NCBI RefSeq assembly: GCF_030124325.1
Contig: NZ_JASKLR010000014.1
Span: 62,001 to 126,000 of the forward strand
Source of the DNA: Sinorhizobium sp. 8-89
Lineage (GTDB): Bacteria; Pseudomonadota; Alphaproteobacteria; Rhizobiales; Rhizobiaceae
Direction: 5' to 3'
DNA: 64,000 nt
Under the pieces are notes generated by a model that made no database searches, was not told where the DNA came from, and saw only the letters and a program-made list of their open reading frames with translations. Positions 18,876 to 28,694 of this stretch are shown here, in pieces. Positions within the stretch are counted from its first letter, which is position 1. Each line of letters opens with the position of its first letter. The translations under genes and the position numbers were made by a program.

Positions 18876-20897
18876 TTGCCAGCCACGCGCGTGCTCTGGA
18901 GCCAGATCATCGTCGTCTTACTTATCGTGCTTGTCGCCATCTGGGGCGCGACTCAGTGGACGGCATGGCGGCTCGGCTTCCAACCGCAACTGGGGCTGCC
19001 GTGGTTCGAGCTGGCAAACCTGCCCGTCTATCCGCCGCCTGCGCTGTTTTGGTGGTGGTACTTCTATGACGCCTATGCGCCGCACGTTTTTCTCGAAGGG
19101 GGCGTGCTTGCCGCCTCCGGTGGGCTGCTTGCGATTGCGGCGGCTGTCGCCATGTCGATCTGGCGGGCGCGCGAGGCGAACGACGTTCATACGTACGGAT
19201 CCGCCCGCTGGGCTGAACGCGAGGAGATCGAGAAGGCTGGCCTGCTCGGCGATGACGGCGTCGTGCTCGGTCGCTATGACGACGCCTACCTCCGTCACGA
19301 CGGCGCCGAGCATGTGCTCTGCTTCGCGCCGACGCGATCCGGCAAGGGCGTCGGTCTTGTGGTGCCGACCCTGCTCACCTGGCCGGGCTCGGCCATCGTT
19401 CACGACATCAAGGGCGAGAATTGGGAGCTGACAGCCGGCTTTCGCGCTAGGCACGGCCGGGTCCTGCTCTTCGATCCGACCAATCCCAAATCGGCCGCCT
19501 ACAATCCGCTGCTGGAAGTGCGGAAAGGCGAATGGGAGGTGAGGGACGTCCAAAATGTTGCCGACGTCCTGGTTGACCCGGAAGGCTCTCTCGAAAAGCG
19601 GAACCATTGGGAGAAGACGTCCCACTCGCTTTTGGTCGGCGCGATCCTGCATGTCCTCTATTCCGAGAAGGACAAGACGCTCGCGGGCGTCGCGGCCTTC
19701 CTTTCCGATCCGCGCCGGCCGATCGAGTCGACTCTCGCGGCGATGATGACAACGCAACATCTAGGAAAGAACGGCCCACATCCCGTCATCGCCGGTTCTG
19801 CACGGGAGCTGCTCAACAAATCCGACAACGAACGTTCCGGTGTGCTGTCGACGGCCATGTCGTTTCTGGGGCTCTACCGCGATCCCGTTGTGGCAACCGT
19901 CACCCGCCGATGCGACTGGCGGATCGCCGATATCGTAGGAGGGGCAAAACCGACGACGCTCTTTCTGGTCGTACCGCCGTCCGACATATCGAGGACCAAG
20001 CCGCTGGTGCGACTCGTGCTCAACCAGATCGGCCGGCGATTGACTGAGGATCTTCATTCGCGCGATGCCCGGCACCGTATGCTGATGATGCTCGACGAGT
20101 TTCCCGCTCTCGGCCGGCTCGACTTCTTCGAGAGCGCGCTGGCCTTCATGGCTGGCTACGGCATCAAGGCATTTCTCATTGCTCAGAGTCTTAATCAGAT
20201 CGAAAAGGCCTACGGCCCCAATAATTCCATTCTCGACAACTGCCACGTGCGGGTGAGTTTCGCCACCAACGATGAGCGGACCGCCAAGCGCGTCTCCGAC
20301 TCGCTCGGCACTGCGACCGAGATGCGCGCGATGCAGAACTACGCCGGCCATCGGCTGGCGCCCTGGCTATCGCACCTGATGGTCTCGCGCTCGGAGACGG
20401 CAAGACCGCTACTCACACCAGGCGAAGTCATGCAGCTTCCGCCCGACGATGAGATCGTAATGGTAGCCGGCATCTCCCCGATTCGAACGAAGAAGGCACG
20501 GTACTTTGAAGATGGGCGGTTCAGGGAACGTGTTCTGCCTGCTCCAGCGATCGACGGGCTCGGCGAGATTCGCGCCGCAACGGATGACTGGTCGAGCTTG
20601 GGGAATACGGAGGTCAAATCGACAACTGTCGACATCTGCACCACGAGTGCGAAAGGACCTCGGCCGGAAAGCTCCAATCCGAGCGACGACACGGCGACTG
20701 CAGGCCTTCGACGCGAGCCGGCACTGGAGGATTACAAGGAGATCGTACCGGAACGAATGGTCCCGCCAATCAATGAGTTCGACTTGGATACCGACGAGCC
20801 GGAAGGCGATGTCGCCGCAGATCGTGCGCTTTCGCACCGAATGCGCCAGGTCGCTCGACAGATTTCGATGGACCCAGGCGACGGTTTGGATTTGTGA
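18876..20897 (+). CDS. traG: TraG/VirD4-type coupling protein
   Basis: A membrane ATPase that links the relaxosome to the type IV secretion channel. Two N-terminal membrane segments are visible (IIVVLLIVLVAIWGATQW and the hydrophobic stretch LLAIAAAVAMSIW). Walker A is APTRSGKGVGLVVPTLL, Walker B MLMMLDEFPALGRLD. The C-terminal tail is acidic. The chosen start is a TTG after AGGAAGAGA, because family members begin just before the TRVLWxQIIVVLL segment; an ATG ten codons upstream lacks such a site. The next gene starts three bases after its stop. Confidence 0.92.
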   Translation: MPATRVLWSQIIVVLLIVLVAIWGATQWTAWRLGFQPQLGLPWFELANLPVYPPPALFWWWYFYDAYAPHVFLEGGVLAASGGLLAIAAAVAMSIWRAREANDVHTYGSARWAEREEIEKAGLLGDDGVVLGRYDDAYLRHDGAEHVLCFAPTRSGKGVGLVVPTLLTWPGSAIVHDIKGENWELTAGFRARHGRVLLFDPTNPKSAAYNPLLEVRKGEWEVRDVQNVADVLVDPEGSLEKRNHWEKTSHSLLVGAILHVLYSEKDKTLAGVAAFLSDPRRPIESTLAAMMTTQHLGKNGPHPVIAGSARELLNKSDNERSGVLSTAMSFLGLYRDPVVATVTRRCDWRIADIVGGAKPTTLFLVVPPSDISRTKPLVRLVLNQIGRRLTEDLHSRDARHRMLMMLDEFPALGRLDFFESALAFMAGYGIKAFLIAQSLNQIEKAYGPNNSILDNCHVRVSFATNDERTAKRVSDSLGTATEMRAMQNYAGHRLAPWLSHLMVSRSETARPLLTPGEVMQLPPDDEIVMVAGISPIRTKKARYFEDGRFRERVLPAPAIDGLGEIRAATDDWSSLGNTEVKSTTVDICTTSAKGPRPESSNPSDDTATAGLRREPALEDYKEIVPERMVPPINEFDLDTDEPEGDVAADRALSHRMRQVARQISMDPGDGLDL

Positions 20898-20900
20898 GAC

Positions 20901-21332
20901 ATGGCAGTGCGTTCAGACAAGAAGCAGCGGCTGTCGGTCTATCTCGAGTTAGATCTGAAGCGCCGGCTTTCAGATTTTGCAGATCGGCGAGGGCAATCTG
21001 CTTCGCTCATCGCAGAGGCCGCCATTGCCTCTTTCCTCTCGCCTGATGCAGATGAGCGCAAAGAGGCGGCGGTCACGAGACGCCTCGATCGGATCGATCG
21101 TAGCCTTCACCGGGTTGAGCGGGATCTGGAGATCACGAGCGAAACTCTGGCCCTGTTTATTCGGTTCTGGCTAAATTCCACAGTTCCACTGCCAGATACA
21201 GCGCAGGTGGCAGCACGAGCTAAGGGTGGAGAGCGCTACGAGCAATTCATTGCGGCTCTTGGCCGTCGCCTGTCGCACGGTACGAAGCTCCAACAGGAGG
21301 TGTCTGAAGAGGTCGCCCGCCAAGAACTCTAA
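20901..21332 (+). CDS. CopG-type ribbon-helix-helix protein
   Basis: A 143-residue DNA-binding protein with an N-terminal ribbon-helix-helix (KKQRLSVYLELDLKRRLSDFADRRGQS, then LIAEAAIASFL). The middle is a coiled-coil-like helix (RRLDRIDRSLHRVERDLEITSETLALFIRFWL). It directly follows the coupling protein gene, as in related ICEs where trbB comes next. It probably regulates transfer genes or helps the relaxosome. Here the conserved gene order stops after it. Confidence 0.85.
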   Translation: MAVRSDKKQRLSVYLELDLKRRLSDFADRRGQSASLIAEAAIASFLSPDADERKEAAVTRRLDRIDRSLHRVERDLEITSETLALFIRFWLNSTVPLPDTAQVAARAKGGERYEQFIAALGRRLSHGTKLQQEVSEEVARQEL

Positions 21333-22109
21333 GATCACATCGGTGCCGAGCCGATACCGAACTTCTACGCGATGGCAAACAGCTCGGCGTTCCGCAGGTG
21401 AACGAGGCTCCATAAGGCACTCCTGTCCAACCCTGTGTGCGCCATTGATGGCGAGACCGAGCTTGTGTTGCTGGCGCCCTTGAGTGCAATTGTGCGGCCA
21501 GATGGTTTGGCCGGACAGAAACGTGCAAGGCAGGGTACGACACGCGACAATGGAAGTCTGTCTGCTCCACTGCCGGCAGGCTCGTGCTCATCGTTGCAGA
21601 CGTGACGATCGGATTTGCACAGAGGCGTTGCAATCCATCTTCCGCGCGTTCGGCCAAAAAAGTGGCAACGTCGAATGCGTGCAACGCGTGCCTTTGAGGA
21701 ACGAGCGGCAGGGCCCTCAGAAATTCAGGCGCTGAATTCAGGGGGGTGGACTGGCCAGCGGCTGTTGGACCAGATTGACGAAAGGGAGGGAGCGCTTTGG
21801 AGTGGCGCTGAGCCGCTTGTCAGCCACGGCGTTTCGACCGCTCGACATGTTCCATCGATCATGACCGCCCGACAGTATTCGTCGGTGTTGCGGTTAAGGC
21901 TGCGGACATACCGGTTCCTGTGGACTAGGAGGCTACGGGAATTACCGGGGTAGACGATGTAGGCGGCGGCAGAGAGAAAACGTGGGGAATCCGACACTCC
22001 CGTAGATTTTCGATCCGCGACAAGGTGGGGTTTGGGCTCGCGTCCTGTTGCACTCTCATTTAAGCCTTTGAACGACAGCGGAAATTTCTTCTGAAGCTTT
22101 TAGGCGCAA
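21333..22109. other. Decayed DNA after the conjugation module
   Basis: About 780 bases where trbB would be expected. Frames on both strands are short, with no recognisable trb text. No insertion sequence end was identified. The sequence looks like unconstrained relic DNA. Confidence 0.45.
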
Positions 22110-22126
22110 TTGGCACGACTTTTGAA
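22110..22126 (+). promoter_or_regulatory. Sigma-54-like promoter candidate
   Basis: TTGGCACGACTTTTGAA matches the -24 element perfectly (TTGGCACG) and has TTGA in place of TTGC at -12 with correct spacing. It lies about 70 bases before the decayed kinase gene. No perfect TGT-N10-ACA NifA site was seen upstream. Confidence 0.4.
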
Positions 22127-22194
22127 GCTCTGTCATCGCGGGGCAGATCGTCGGCTGTGCCGTCAACGCCGATTTCATCAGCTGGAGAATCTTC

Positions 22195-23065
22195 ATGCGT
22201 GCGATAGATGGGCGCGGTGAGGCTATCGGACACCATGGCGAGCTTGTTCAGGGCGTTTTCGAGGACGAGGATGCTCGCTTGCGCCGCGGCTTGGTCTCGC
22301 TGCCATGCCGCCACCTCAACTCAAAGGCACGGTTCAGGGCGAACGCAGAGGGGCGGGTGTCCGTAACCCCACGCCATTGTGAAAAGTCATTGCGTGCCGT
22401 GGAGCTCACGCTCAACAGATTCGCCGGGGTCAGGACTGGTGGGCACCTTACAATCGAAAGCAACATCCCTGTTGGACGCGGCATGGGTTCATCTACCGCC
22501 GATGTGCCGGCCAGCATTTTGGCCGTTCTCGATTCCCTGGATGTCCAGCCAACGCCTCATGAGGTGATGAAAATTGCAGTGAGCGCTGAGACGGCATGCG
22601 ATTCCACGTGGTTCTCTCAGCAGGCGGTGCTCTTCGCACAAGGGGATCGTGATTGAATCATTCACAAACTCGCTCCCGCCCTTCGACTTGATCAGCGTCG
22701 ATACAACTGGCGGGCAAAAGGTCGATACTCTCGCATTTGAGCCGGCACGGTATAGCCCTGAGGAGATCGAAACCTTTCGTCCTCTCCGGGCCCTCTTGCG
22801 TCGAGCGATCAAGGCGTCCGATTTCGCCTTGCTTGGCCGAGCAGCGACCGCGAGCGCTTGGATCAACGAGCGGTTCCTGCCAAAACCGCGCCTTACCGAC
22901 ATCGAAACTATCGGCGTTTGTCACGGCGCAGTCGGTGTACAGGTTGCCCACAGTGGGACAGTCGTTGGCTTAATGTTCGATCCAGCCAATGAAAAGACCT
23001 CCGACAACATGGAACGAGCGATGCATGACCTGAGAAAGTCGGGTTTTGAGCCCTCGATCGTCTAA
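22195..23065 (+). pseudogene. GHMP kinase, L-threonine kinase (PduX)-like, frameshifted
   Basis: Two frames form one kinase of about 290 residues. The first (22195-22656) has GEAIGHHGELVQG and the glycine-rich ATP loop PVGRGMGSSTADVPAS. The second (open to 23065) carries the rest: LPPFDLISVDTTGG, ARYSPEEIETFRPLR and the C-terminal GVCHGAVGVQVAHSGTVVGLMFD. The phase change falls near 22640. The family phosphorylates L-threonine or similar hydroxyamino acids (PduX in cobalamin side-chain synthesis). With the frameshift the product lacks half its fold, so it is probably inactive. It overlaps the next gene region by a few bases. Confidence 0.75.
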
Positions 23066-23093
23066 CATCGAGGCAACCGGTTGGAGAGAAGCA

Positions 23094-23998
23094 GTGTTCA
23101 ACCGAGTTCTAATGCGCAAGTTTGAAGCTTTCGAGAATCCCCGAATTGTCGAGTTGAGCGATGGGGTGTATGGCGCCAGCTTCTTTCTTATGAAGCTCCT
23201 TCCTGCGCGCTTTATGCTGGAACGGGCCGTGGAGCAGGGATTGCTGAAGCCAGGTGCGACGATTTGTGAATCCTCCTCGGGCAACTCCGCTCTCGCCTTG
23301 GCCATGCTTGCCGTACAGCATGGCTACAAACTCATCCTGGTGAGCGACTGGACGCTCGACCGACACCTTCATCGGCGCCTTCTCGGGCTTGGCGCGCACG
23401 TGGAGATTGTCGACGAGCCGGCGCCCACTGGTGGGTTTCAACAGGCACGGTTGGACAGGCTTGGAGTGTTGCTTAAAGAGATACCGAACAGCTATTGGCC
23501 CGCGCATTACTCCAACGCGGACAATCCCATCGCCTATGCGAAATTCGCAGAACTGCTTATCGACAGGGTAGGAGAAATCGACTGTCTGGTCGGGTCTGTT
23601 GGATCGGGGGGATCCATCTGCGGCACGTCCAAGTATCTACGGATACTCTTTCCCGAGTTGCATGCCGTTGGCGTTGATGCGCCAGGGTCCGTTCTGTTCG
23701 GACAACGTAGTGGCAGGTTACGCCTTTACGGGACTAACATTGTACCTTCCAATCTCGACCACAGACACTTTGATGAGATTCACTGGCTGACGCGTGCGGA
23801 GGCGTTTTACGCGGCTCATCAGTTGCACCGGGACCATGGACTATTCTTAGGCCCCACCAGCGGTGCTGCATCAGAGTTGCCGATTGGTGGTCACACAGAA
23901 ACCCAGGCAAGAAGGTGGTCGCGATCTTTCCCGACGAGGGGCATCGGTACGTCGAAACTGTGTACGACGAAAACTGGCTCTTCTCGGTTCCAGGATAG
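23094..23998 (+). pseudogene. PLP-dependent cysteine-synthase-family enzyme, frameshifted near the 3' end
   Basis: A fold-type II PLP enzyme related to cysteine synthase. Motifs: FFLMKLLPARFMLERA (degenerate relative to the usual NPxxSxKDR region), the cofactor-binding ESSSGNSALALAML, and the phosphate loop GSVGSGGSICGTS. After GLFLGPTSGAASE the frame is lost; the next phase continues VADWWSHRNPGKKVVAIFPDEGHRY and ends ENWLFSVPG, stop 23996. So one indel near 23875 breaks the last 40 residues. The GTG start at 23094 is chosen because GGAGAGAA precedes it. Downstream of the kinase on the same strand, likely once co-transcribed. Confidence 0.75.
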
Positions 23999-24026
23999 CC
24001 TTCGTCGGTGCACCCAGAGCCAATAG

Positions 24027-24549
24027 TTGTTGCAGCGCCTATGGTAGAAATGACCGGCTGGTCCTCGTATTTCTGGGGCAGGCGGACACTCGATGAAGTG
24101 CTCTCGAGCGTCGTCGAAAGTGGGCCAAAGCCTTCTCGCCTTCAGCCACTTGCCGGCATCAGACCTCCGCGGCAGGGCTGAGCTGGCGCGACATCTTTGG
24201 CAAGCTCCGGCATGATGGAGAGAGCCCGATCTCGGCCAACTCCACGGATAAATCTCACGCACACCCTGGGCGGCGGTCTTGATGTGATAGAGCTCCGAGA
24301 TGGCCGCCTCCGGCGCCAACGCAGGCGAGGTCTGGTCCTGGCAAGATGTAAAATCGACATTTCACCAACAGCTCCTCACTGCTGCAGCATGCCGCGTCTG
24401 CTCGCCACGAGACCGGACGATCACCGTAGTGATTGTCATGGGAATGGCATTCGGCCAAAGGTGATATCGCGCTCCCCTTTCGAGTTCAGCGTGGATGCGA
24501 CTTGGGCGGATCTAATGCTTGCGCGCAAACTCCATCAAGGAAGCAAGCC
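24027..24549. other. Decayed stretch
   Basis: About 520 bases between convergent broken genes. Short frames on both strands; none recognised. A phrase on the minus strand (PEAAISELYHIKTAAQGVREIYP, in part) could be a relic of another enzyme but was not identified. Confidence 0.4.
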
Positions 24550-25187
24550 TCACGCTAGCTGCCACAACAGGAAGCACATTGCAGCGATGTACAGCAAGAC
24601 AGCCGGTAACACGTTCGGACTTTCTCGCGGGAAATAGAATGGAGAGACATTCGCCACGGCGAAGAGCAAATACAGCGTGGTCACCATCGACCAGATCGTC
24701 TGAAATTGTAGCCACTTTGCCACCACGACTATCGCAGCCATGACCAGTATATTATGTGCGATCGGTAGACCCAAAACCTTCCCGTCGTGTGTGGCGCCAT
24801 ATACGTTGAAGAAGCTCAGGCGAATAACCCCCGTACAAGCAATAAACACGGCCGCTAGCCAGTGCGGCACCGCGTCCGGCGAAACGCACACGACGAAGAC
24901 GATGGGTAAACCGCGCTGCTGACGAGGTCGGCAAACGAGTCAAGGTTCGCGCCCATTTCCTTGATCTGAGACGCCCTCGGTCCGATCTTTGTGGCCACCC
25001 ACCCATCTACCCAGTCCGACGCGACTGCAAGTAGCGCGAAGATTAGCGACAGTTCGTACCTGCCCCTAATCGCATTGATTATCGCGATAATGGACAGGCA
25101 AAGCCCCATCTGGGTAACAATGTTCGGGAGATCCACGATGGTGACCAGCATACTGCGGGGTCTTTCTTCCAAGGGTGTGATTCTCAT
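24550..25187 (-). pseudogene. CDP-alcohol phosphatidyltransferase, frameshifted
   Basis: Two minus-strand frames form one integral membrane enzyme of about 210 residues. The first contains LPNIVTQMGLCLSIIAII and the catalytic motif region ASDWVDGWVATKIGPRAS, then GANLDSFADLVSS, close to the family pattern DxxDGxxAR-x8-GxxxDxxxD (T-K replaces A-R). The second frame gives the remaining membrane segments (LAAVFIACTGVIRLSFFNVYG, ILVMAAIVVVAKWL, VLLYIAAMCFLLWQL). A shift near 24890 separates them. The family moves a CMP-activated alcohol or phosphatidyl group to make phospholipids. Its start overlaps the stop of the upstream nucleotidyltransferase (ATGA). Confidence 0.75.
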
Positions 25188-25624
25188 CTCCGATTCCTTT
25201 TGTTCTCTACCACTGCTAAACGTCTTCGGCGGGCGCTCTTTGGTGAGCTAGCAGACGACGAAAACAGGACCTGGGCTTGGCGATAGTCTTCCAAGTCATC
25301 GATCTCTATCCAGCGCGACCCATGACAGGCGACGGCGTGGATCTCATCCGCGTTCTTCGAGATCAGCTCCGTCAAAACATCTTCGTAAAACCACGATGAA
25401 TTTCCCCGGCCGATCGCTTCCTCCATCGTCGGGACGAGATGTTGCTGAAGAAAATCCGCAGAGAATCGCTGAATGCTCAAGGTCTTTTGAAGTGAACCTG
25501 TTGAAGTTTCGGCATCTTCGTCCCTGCGGATTACTCGGAGCCGAGTGATCCTTTGACGGGCGTCGCCGGCCGCCAGCACCACCGCCGAGCGTGTCGCGTG
25601 TTGGCTTGAACATTGATCCATCAA
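25184..25624 (-). pseudogene. Nucleotidyltransferase with internal deletion
   Basis: A 146-residue frame. It starts like an NTP transferase (TRSAVVLAAGDARQRI), but then jumps to the C-terminal half of such enzymes (SWFYEDVLTELISKNADEIHAVACHGSRWIEIDDLEDYRQAQ). About 90 central residues with the metal-binding aspartate are missing, so it cannot be active. Comparable enzymes activate phospho-alcohols with CTP. It lies divergent from the fused nucleotidyltransferase gene and directly upstream of the CDP-alcohol phosphatidyltransferase. Confidence 0.6.
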
Positions 25625-25661
25625 TGCATCTCAACTCTTTGGCGCACCTTGACTTAGAGTC

Positions 25662-25707
25662 CGACTTTGAAGTCGCACTAATCAACTATCCGATCTGGTA
25701 GTGGATA
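25662..25707. promoter_or_regulatory. Conserved divergent control region, copy 1
   Basis: It holds the dyad CGACTTTGAAGTCG followed ten bases later by CTATCCGATCTGGTAGTGGA. Both parts recur upstream of the second, degenerate nucleotidyltransferase at 41220-41265 in the same order and orientation relative to that gene. Conservation between two otherwise diverged copies suggests an operator and promoter for the divergent genes. Confidence 0.55.
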
Positions 25708-25761
25708 AAGGGCACGATCCTCAGTTATTTTTGAGGGCGTGCCCAGTTCGAGGATAGACAA

Positions 25762-27668
25762 ATGCACAAAGTTCGGACTTTGGCGATTGTTATCATCGAC
25801 CCTCGACAGACGATCTCGACCTGGAAAAAGCGCTTCTCAGCAGCCCTGGGTATGGTTGGCGGCACGTCGGTTCTGCGACGCTTATTATCTCAATTGGCAC
25901 GTGCCGGCGTGCAGAAAACGATTGTCCTGGCGCGGGGAACTATGGGCGACATCGCCGGCGACTTCGGCGACGAGGTGGATGGGATGGAGCTCTGCTTACG
26001 CGCTCTGCCCAGGCCAAACGCCGGACGTCTTATTGACGCAGTAACGATAGATGAAATCGCCCACGTTGGCGGGGAAGTTCTGGTCTTCACCGATAATGTG
26101 GTTATGGACTTCGAGTTGATCGAGCGCCTGTTGCGGTCGCCGGACCGCAACATTGCCGCGGTCAGCAAATCACACGGCAGACGATCCCTGCGCATACTAG
26201 CGGACAACGTGCTGCGCCTTACAGCAATCCTACCCAACCGCTCTCTAAGACAGAAGAACGCCTCTGCCGACTCGAACCTGGTCGGCGTTTATAAGTTTAA
26301 CTCCGCGCTCGTTCGCGCGATTGACCGAAACCGCCGGCATCGCACGCATGACGATCTCGAGTTCTTTGAAACCGCATTAGGAATTCCAGCACATCAGATG
26401 CACGTCATGTATGCCGAACCCCATCGTGCAGTGCCGGTGAACGATGCCGTCGAGCTTGAGACCGCCAATTTCGCGTTCAGTTCCAGTTCCGATCAGCTGG
26501 CAACGGTTGAACACTTGCACGGCGGTTATTGGCGGTATCCAGTCAGTGAGCACATCTTGCTCTGTAACTGCCATTTTCCTCCCGCCGCACTGTTCGACCG
26601 AGTCAGGGAACGCTTGCCGGAACTCCTTCATCTTTATCCTTCTGGTCATGACGAAATTGCCGCGCGTGTCGCGGAGATGGCTGACGTTCCGGCTGAGTGC
26701 CTTGCTATCGGCAACGGAGTGAGCGAGCTCCTGAAAGCCCTGTACGGTCACCTCGATCCACGCTTGTTATCCCGACTCCAACATTCGTTGAATATCAGAA
26801 TGCGCTGGCACCGAAGAAGGTGAGTTGTTTCGAGCTTCCGGCTGACACTTTTGACCTCAACGTCAGTGATTTCGCAAATTATGCCAAAACGAGGCAAGCG
26901 TCGGTCGCTGTTGTCGTCAACCCGAACAACCCTACGGGACGGCTCGTTTCCGTGAAGAACCTATTGCGGTTGGCCTCGTCTCTTGCCGCCGCAAAATGTC
27001 GGCTAGTGATCGATGAGTCCTTCATCGAGTTCACAGGCGTCGGAAAGAAAAATTCGGTCGAGGGCTTCCTGAGCGAATATCCGAATATCATCATACTCAA
27101 AAGCCTATGCAAGATCATTGGATTGGGAGGCGCGCGGCTCGGCTATCTCGCCTCGGCAGACAAGCAGCTCGTCCAGGCAGTTCGCCGGCGACTTCCGCTG
27201 TGGAATGTAAACGGCATCGCCGAATATCTCCTTTGGATCCTGCCGGAATTTCGCGACGAGTGGCGCGCGAGCTTTCGACGCACCCGAGCGGACGTCAGGT
27301 CCTTCTCTCAGATGCTAAGGTCTATTCCAAACTTTAAAGTGTTCCCGTCCCATGCGAATTTTCTATTTTGCCGGATTCCGAATGCTTGGCCCGGAGCAAA
27401 ACACGCTGCCGAAATCCTCGCTATCCGTTACGGCCTCTTGGTCAGGCATTGCGGATATCAATCCATGAAAGACGGCGATCGCTATTTGCGCCTGACCGCG
27501 AGAAGGAACGAAGAAAACACCGGTCTTGTGGCGGCGCTGCGCCAGATCAACGAGGATTTTAGTTCTTCGGTCAAGGCGGCAGCGACGGATTTCCCCGTCG
27601 CGTCCGCGCACCGTGCGGGCAATCTCCACGCGAGCAGCCTTCGGAGGCATCTTGATGTTGATGGCTAG
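25762..27668 (+). pseudogene. Fused nucleotidyltransferase / CobD-HisC-like PLP enzyme, frameshifted
   Basis: The first frame (25762-26823) begins with a MobA-like nucleotidyltransferase of about 240 residues ([32 protein letters not shown], then [14 protein letters not shown]). It runs into a fold-type I PLP domain ([32 protein letters not shown]). The second frame (open from before 26760 to 27668) completes that domain: VVNPNNPTGRL, VIDESFIEF and the Schiff-base lysine in KSLCKIIGLGGARLGY. The frame changes near 26760. The N-terminal glycine-rich NTP loop is also degenerate ([13 protein letters not shown]). CobD/HisC-like domains decarboxylate or transaminate phosphorylated amino acids; the fused partner would then activate the product with CTP. 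Confidence 0.7.
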
Positions 27669-27828
27669 CGCGGTCCTATCATTGCTACGGAAGCTGGTGG
27701 ATGTATCGACTACCCCTTGGAGGGTTGGGTGGACAGCTTTTATCTCTCACGGCTCCCGCGCATTGGATCCTGCAGAGTAGCTCGGCTTTGGACGACTCCT
27801 CCGAGCCGCGAACTTAGATCATGGCCCC

Positions 27829-28633
27829 ATGAACGAGTTAATGCGTCGTCCGCAATACCACATCAACACACCCCACACGGGTCGGTTCAAGCGGGCACCG
27901 ACAGCTTTGAGCGCGAGTCGCCATCGCCGTATTGTGCAACGGAAACGGCGGAACTGCACGTCAATGATTTATCCGACATCTTGAGAGTGTCTCCAGAGAC
28001 GATTCGACGTGACCTAAGGCGCCTTCAACAAAGAGGGTTGTTGCGTCGTGTCCATGGGGGCGCTGTGCTCTGCCAAGAGGTTAGAGCGCGGCCGTACCTC
28101 GAACGGGTGGACGATTAACACCAGAAAGGACGTCATTCCCGAGCAGATTGTGGGCCTAAATCTCCGTAGAGAAGCTCAGACCATTTTTATTGGCGGCGGG
28201 TTCTGTGATGCTTTCCTTAGCAAGGCGAATGTCTGGCCTGGAACCCGCAACATTTGTCACCGACACGGTCGGTGTTGCAATAACCGTGACAGGTTCCGGA
28301 GTTCACAATGTTGTTCTGACTGGAGGGAAATCTGCATGATGAACACGAAGCACAAACCGGAAATTATGTCCTGGAAACAAATCCAAGTTTGACGTGGCTT
28401 ATACCAGCGTAAAGGCTCATGGATACCGGCTTGGGCATGCTAGATTCGAAAAATCTTTTTTGCACCGTTTGGTCGCAAGGCACTCCCGGAAATACGTCGT
28501 TGCGGTTGACCAACCAGCTCGTGGGGTCGCTCACGACCCGGAGCTAGGCGCAGTATTCTTTCGGCGGGTGGCATTGCCGCGACATCGGGGGTACGACGAA
28601 CTTGCTGTGCGCATGCCCCGCCCATCTCAGTAA
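27829..28633 (+). pseudogene. DeoR-family regulator, multiple frameshifts
   Basis: At least three frames are needed. The N-terminal piece has RHRRIVQR. The next has the DeoR helix-turn-helix: ELHVNDLSDILRVSPETIRRDLRRLQQRGLLRRVHGGAVL. Later pieces give the sugar-phosphate-sensing domain (TIFIGGGFCDAFL, then FDVAYTSVKAHGYRLGHA and RHSRKYVVAVD). All are collinear, so this is a full-length regulator that has decayed. It follows the decayed biosynthetic genes and may have controlled them. Confidence 0.65.
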
Positions 28634-28694
28634 GGCGACTGTCGCCATAGGAGTGCTGTTCCTGCGGGCTTCATGCTTCTTGAATACCACATTT

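Noticed and set aside
17801-18940. Minus-strand open frame of 379 codons
   Set aside because: Antisense to the relaxase gene; no recognisable motif.
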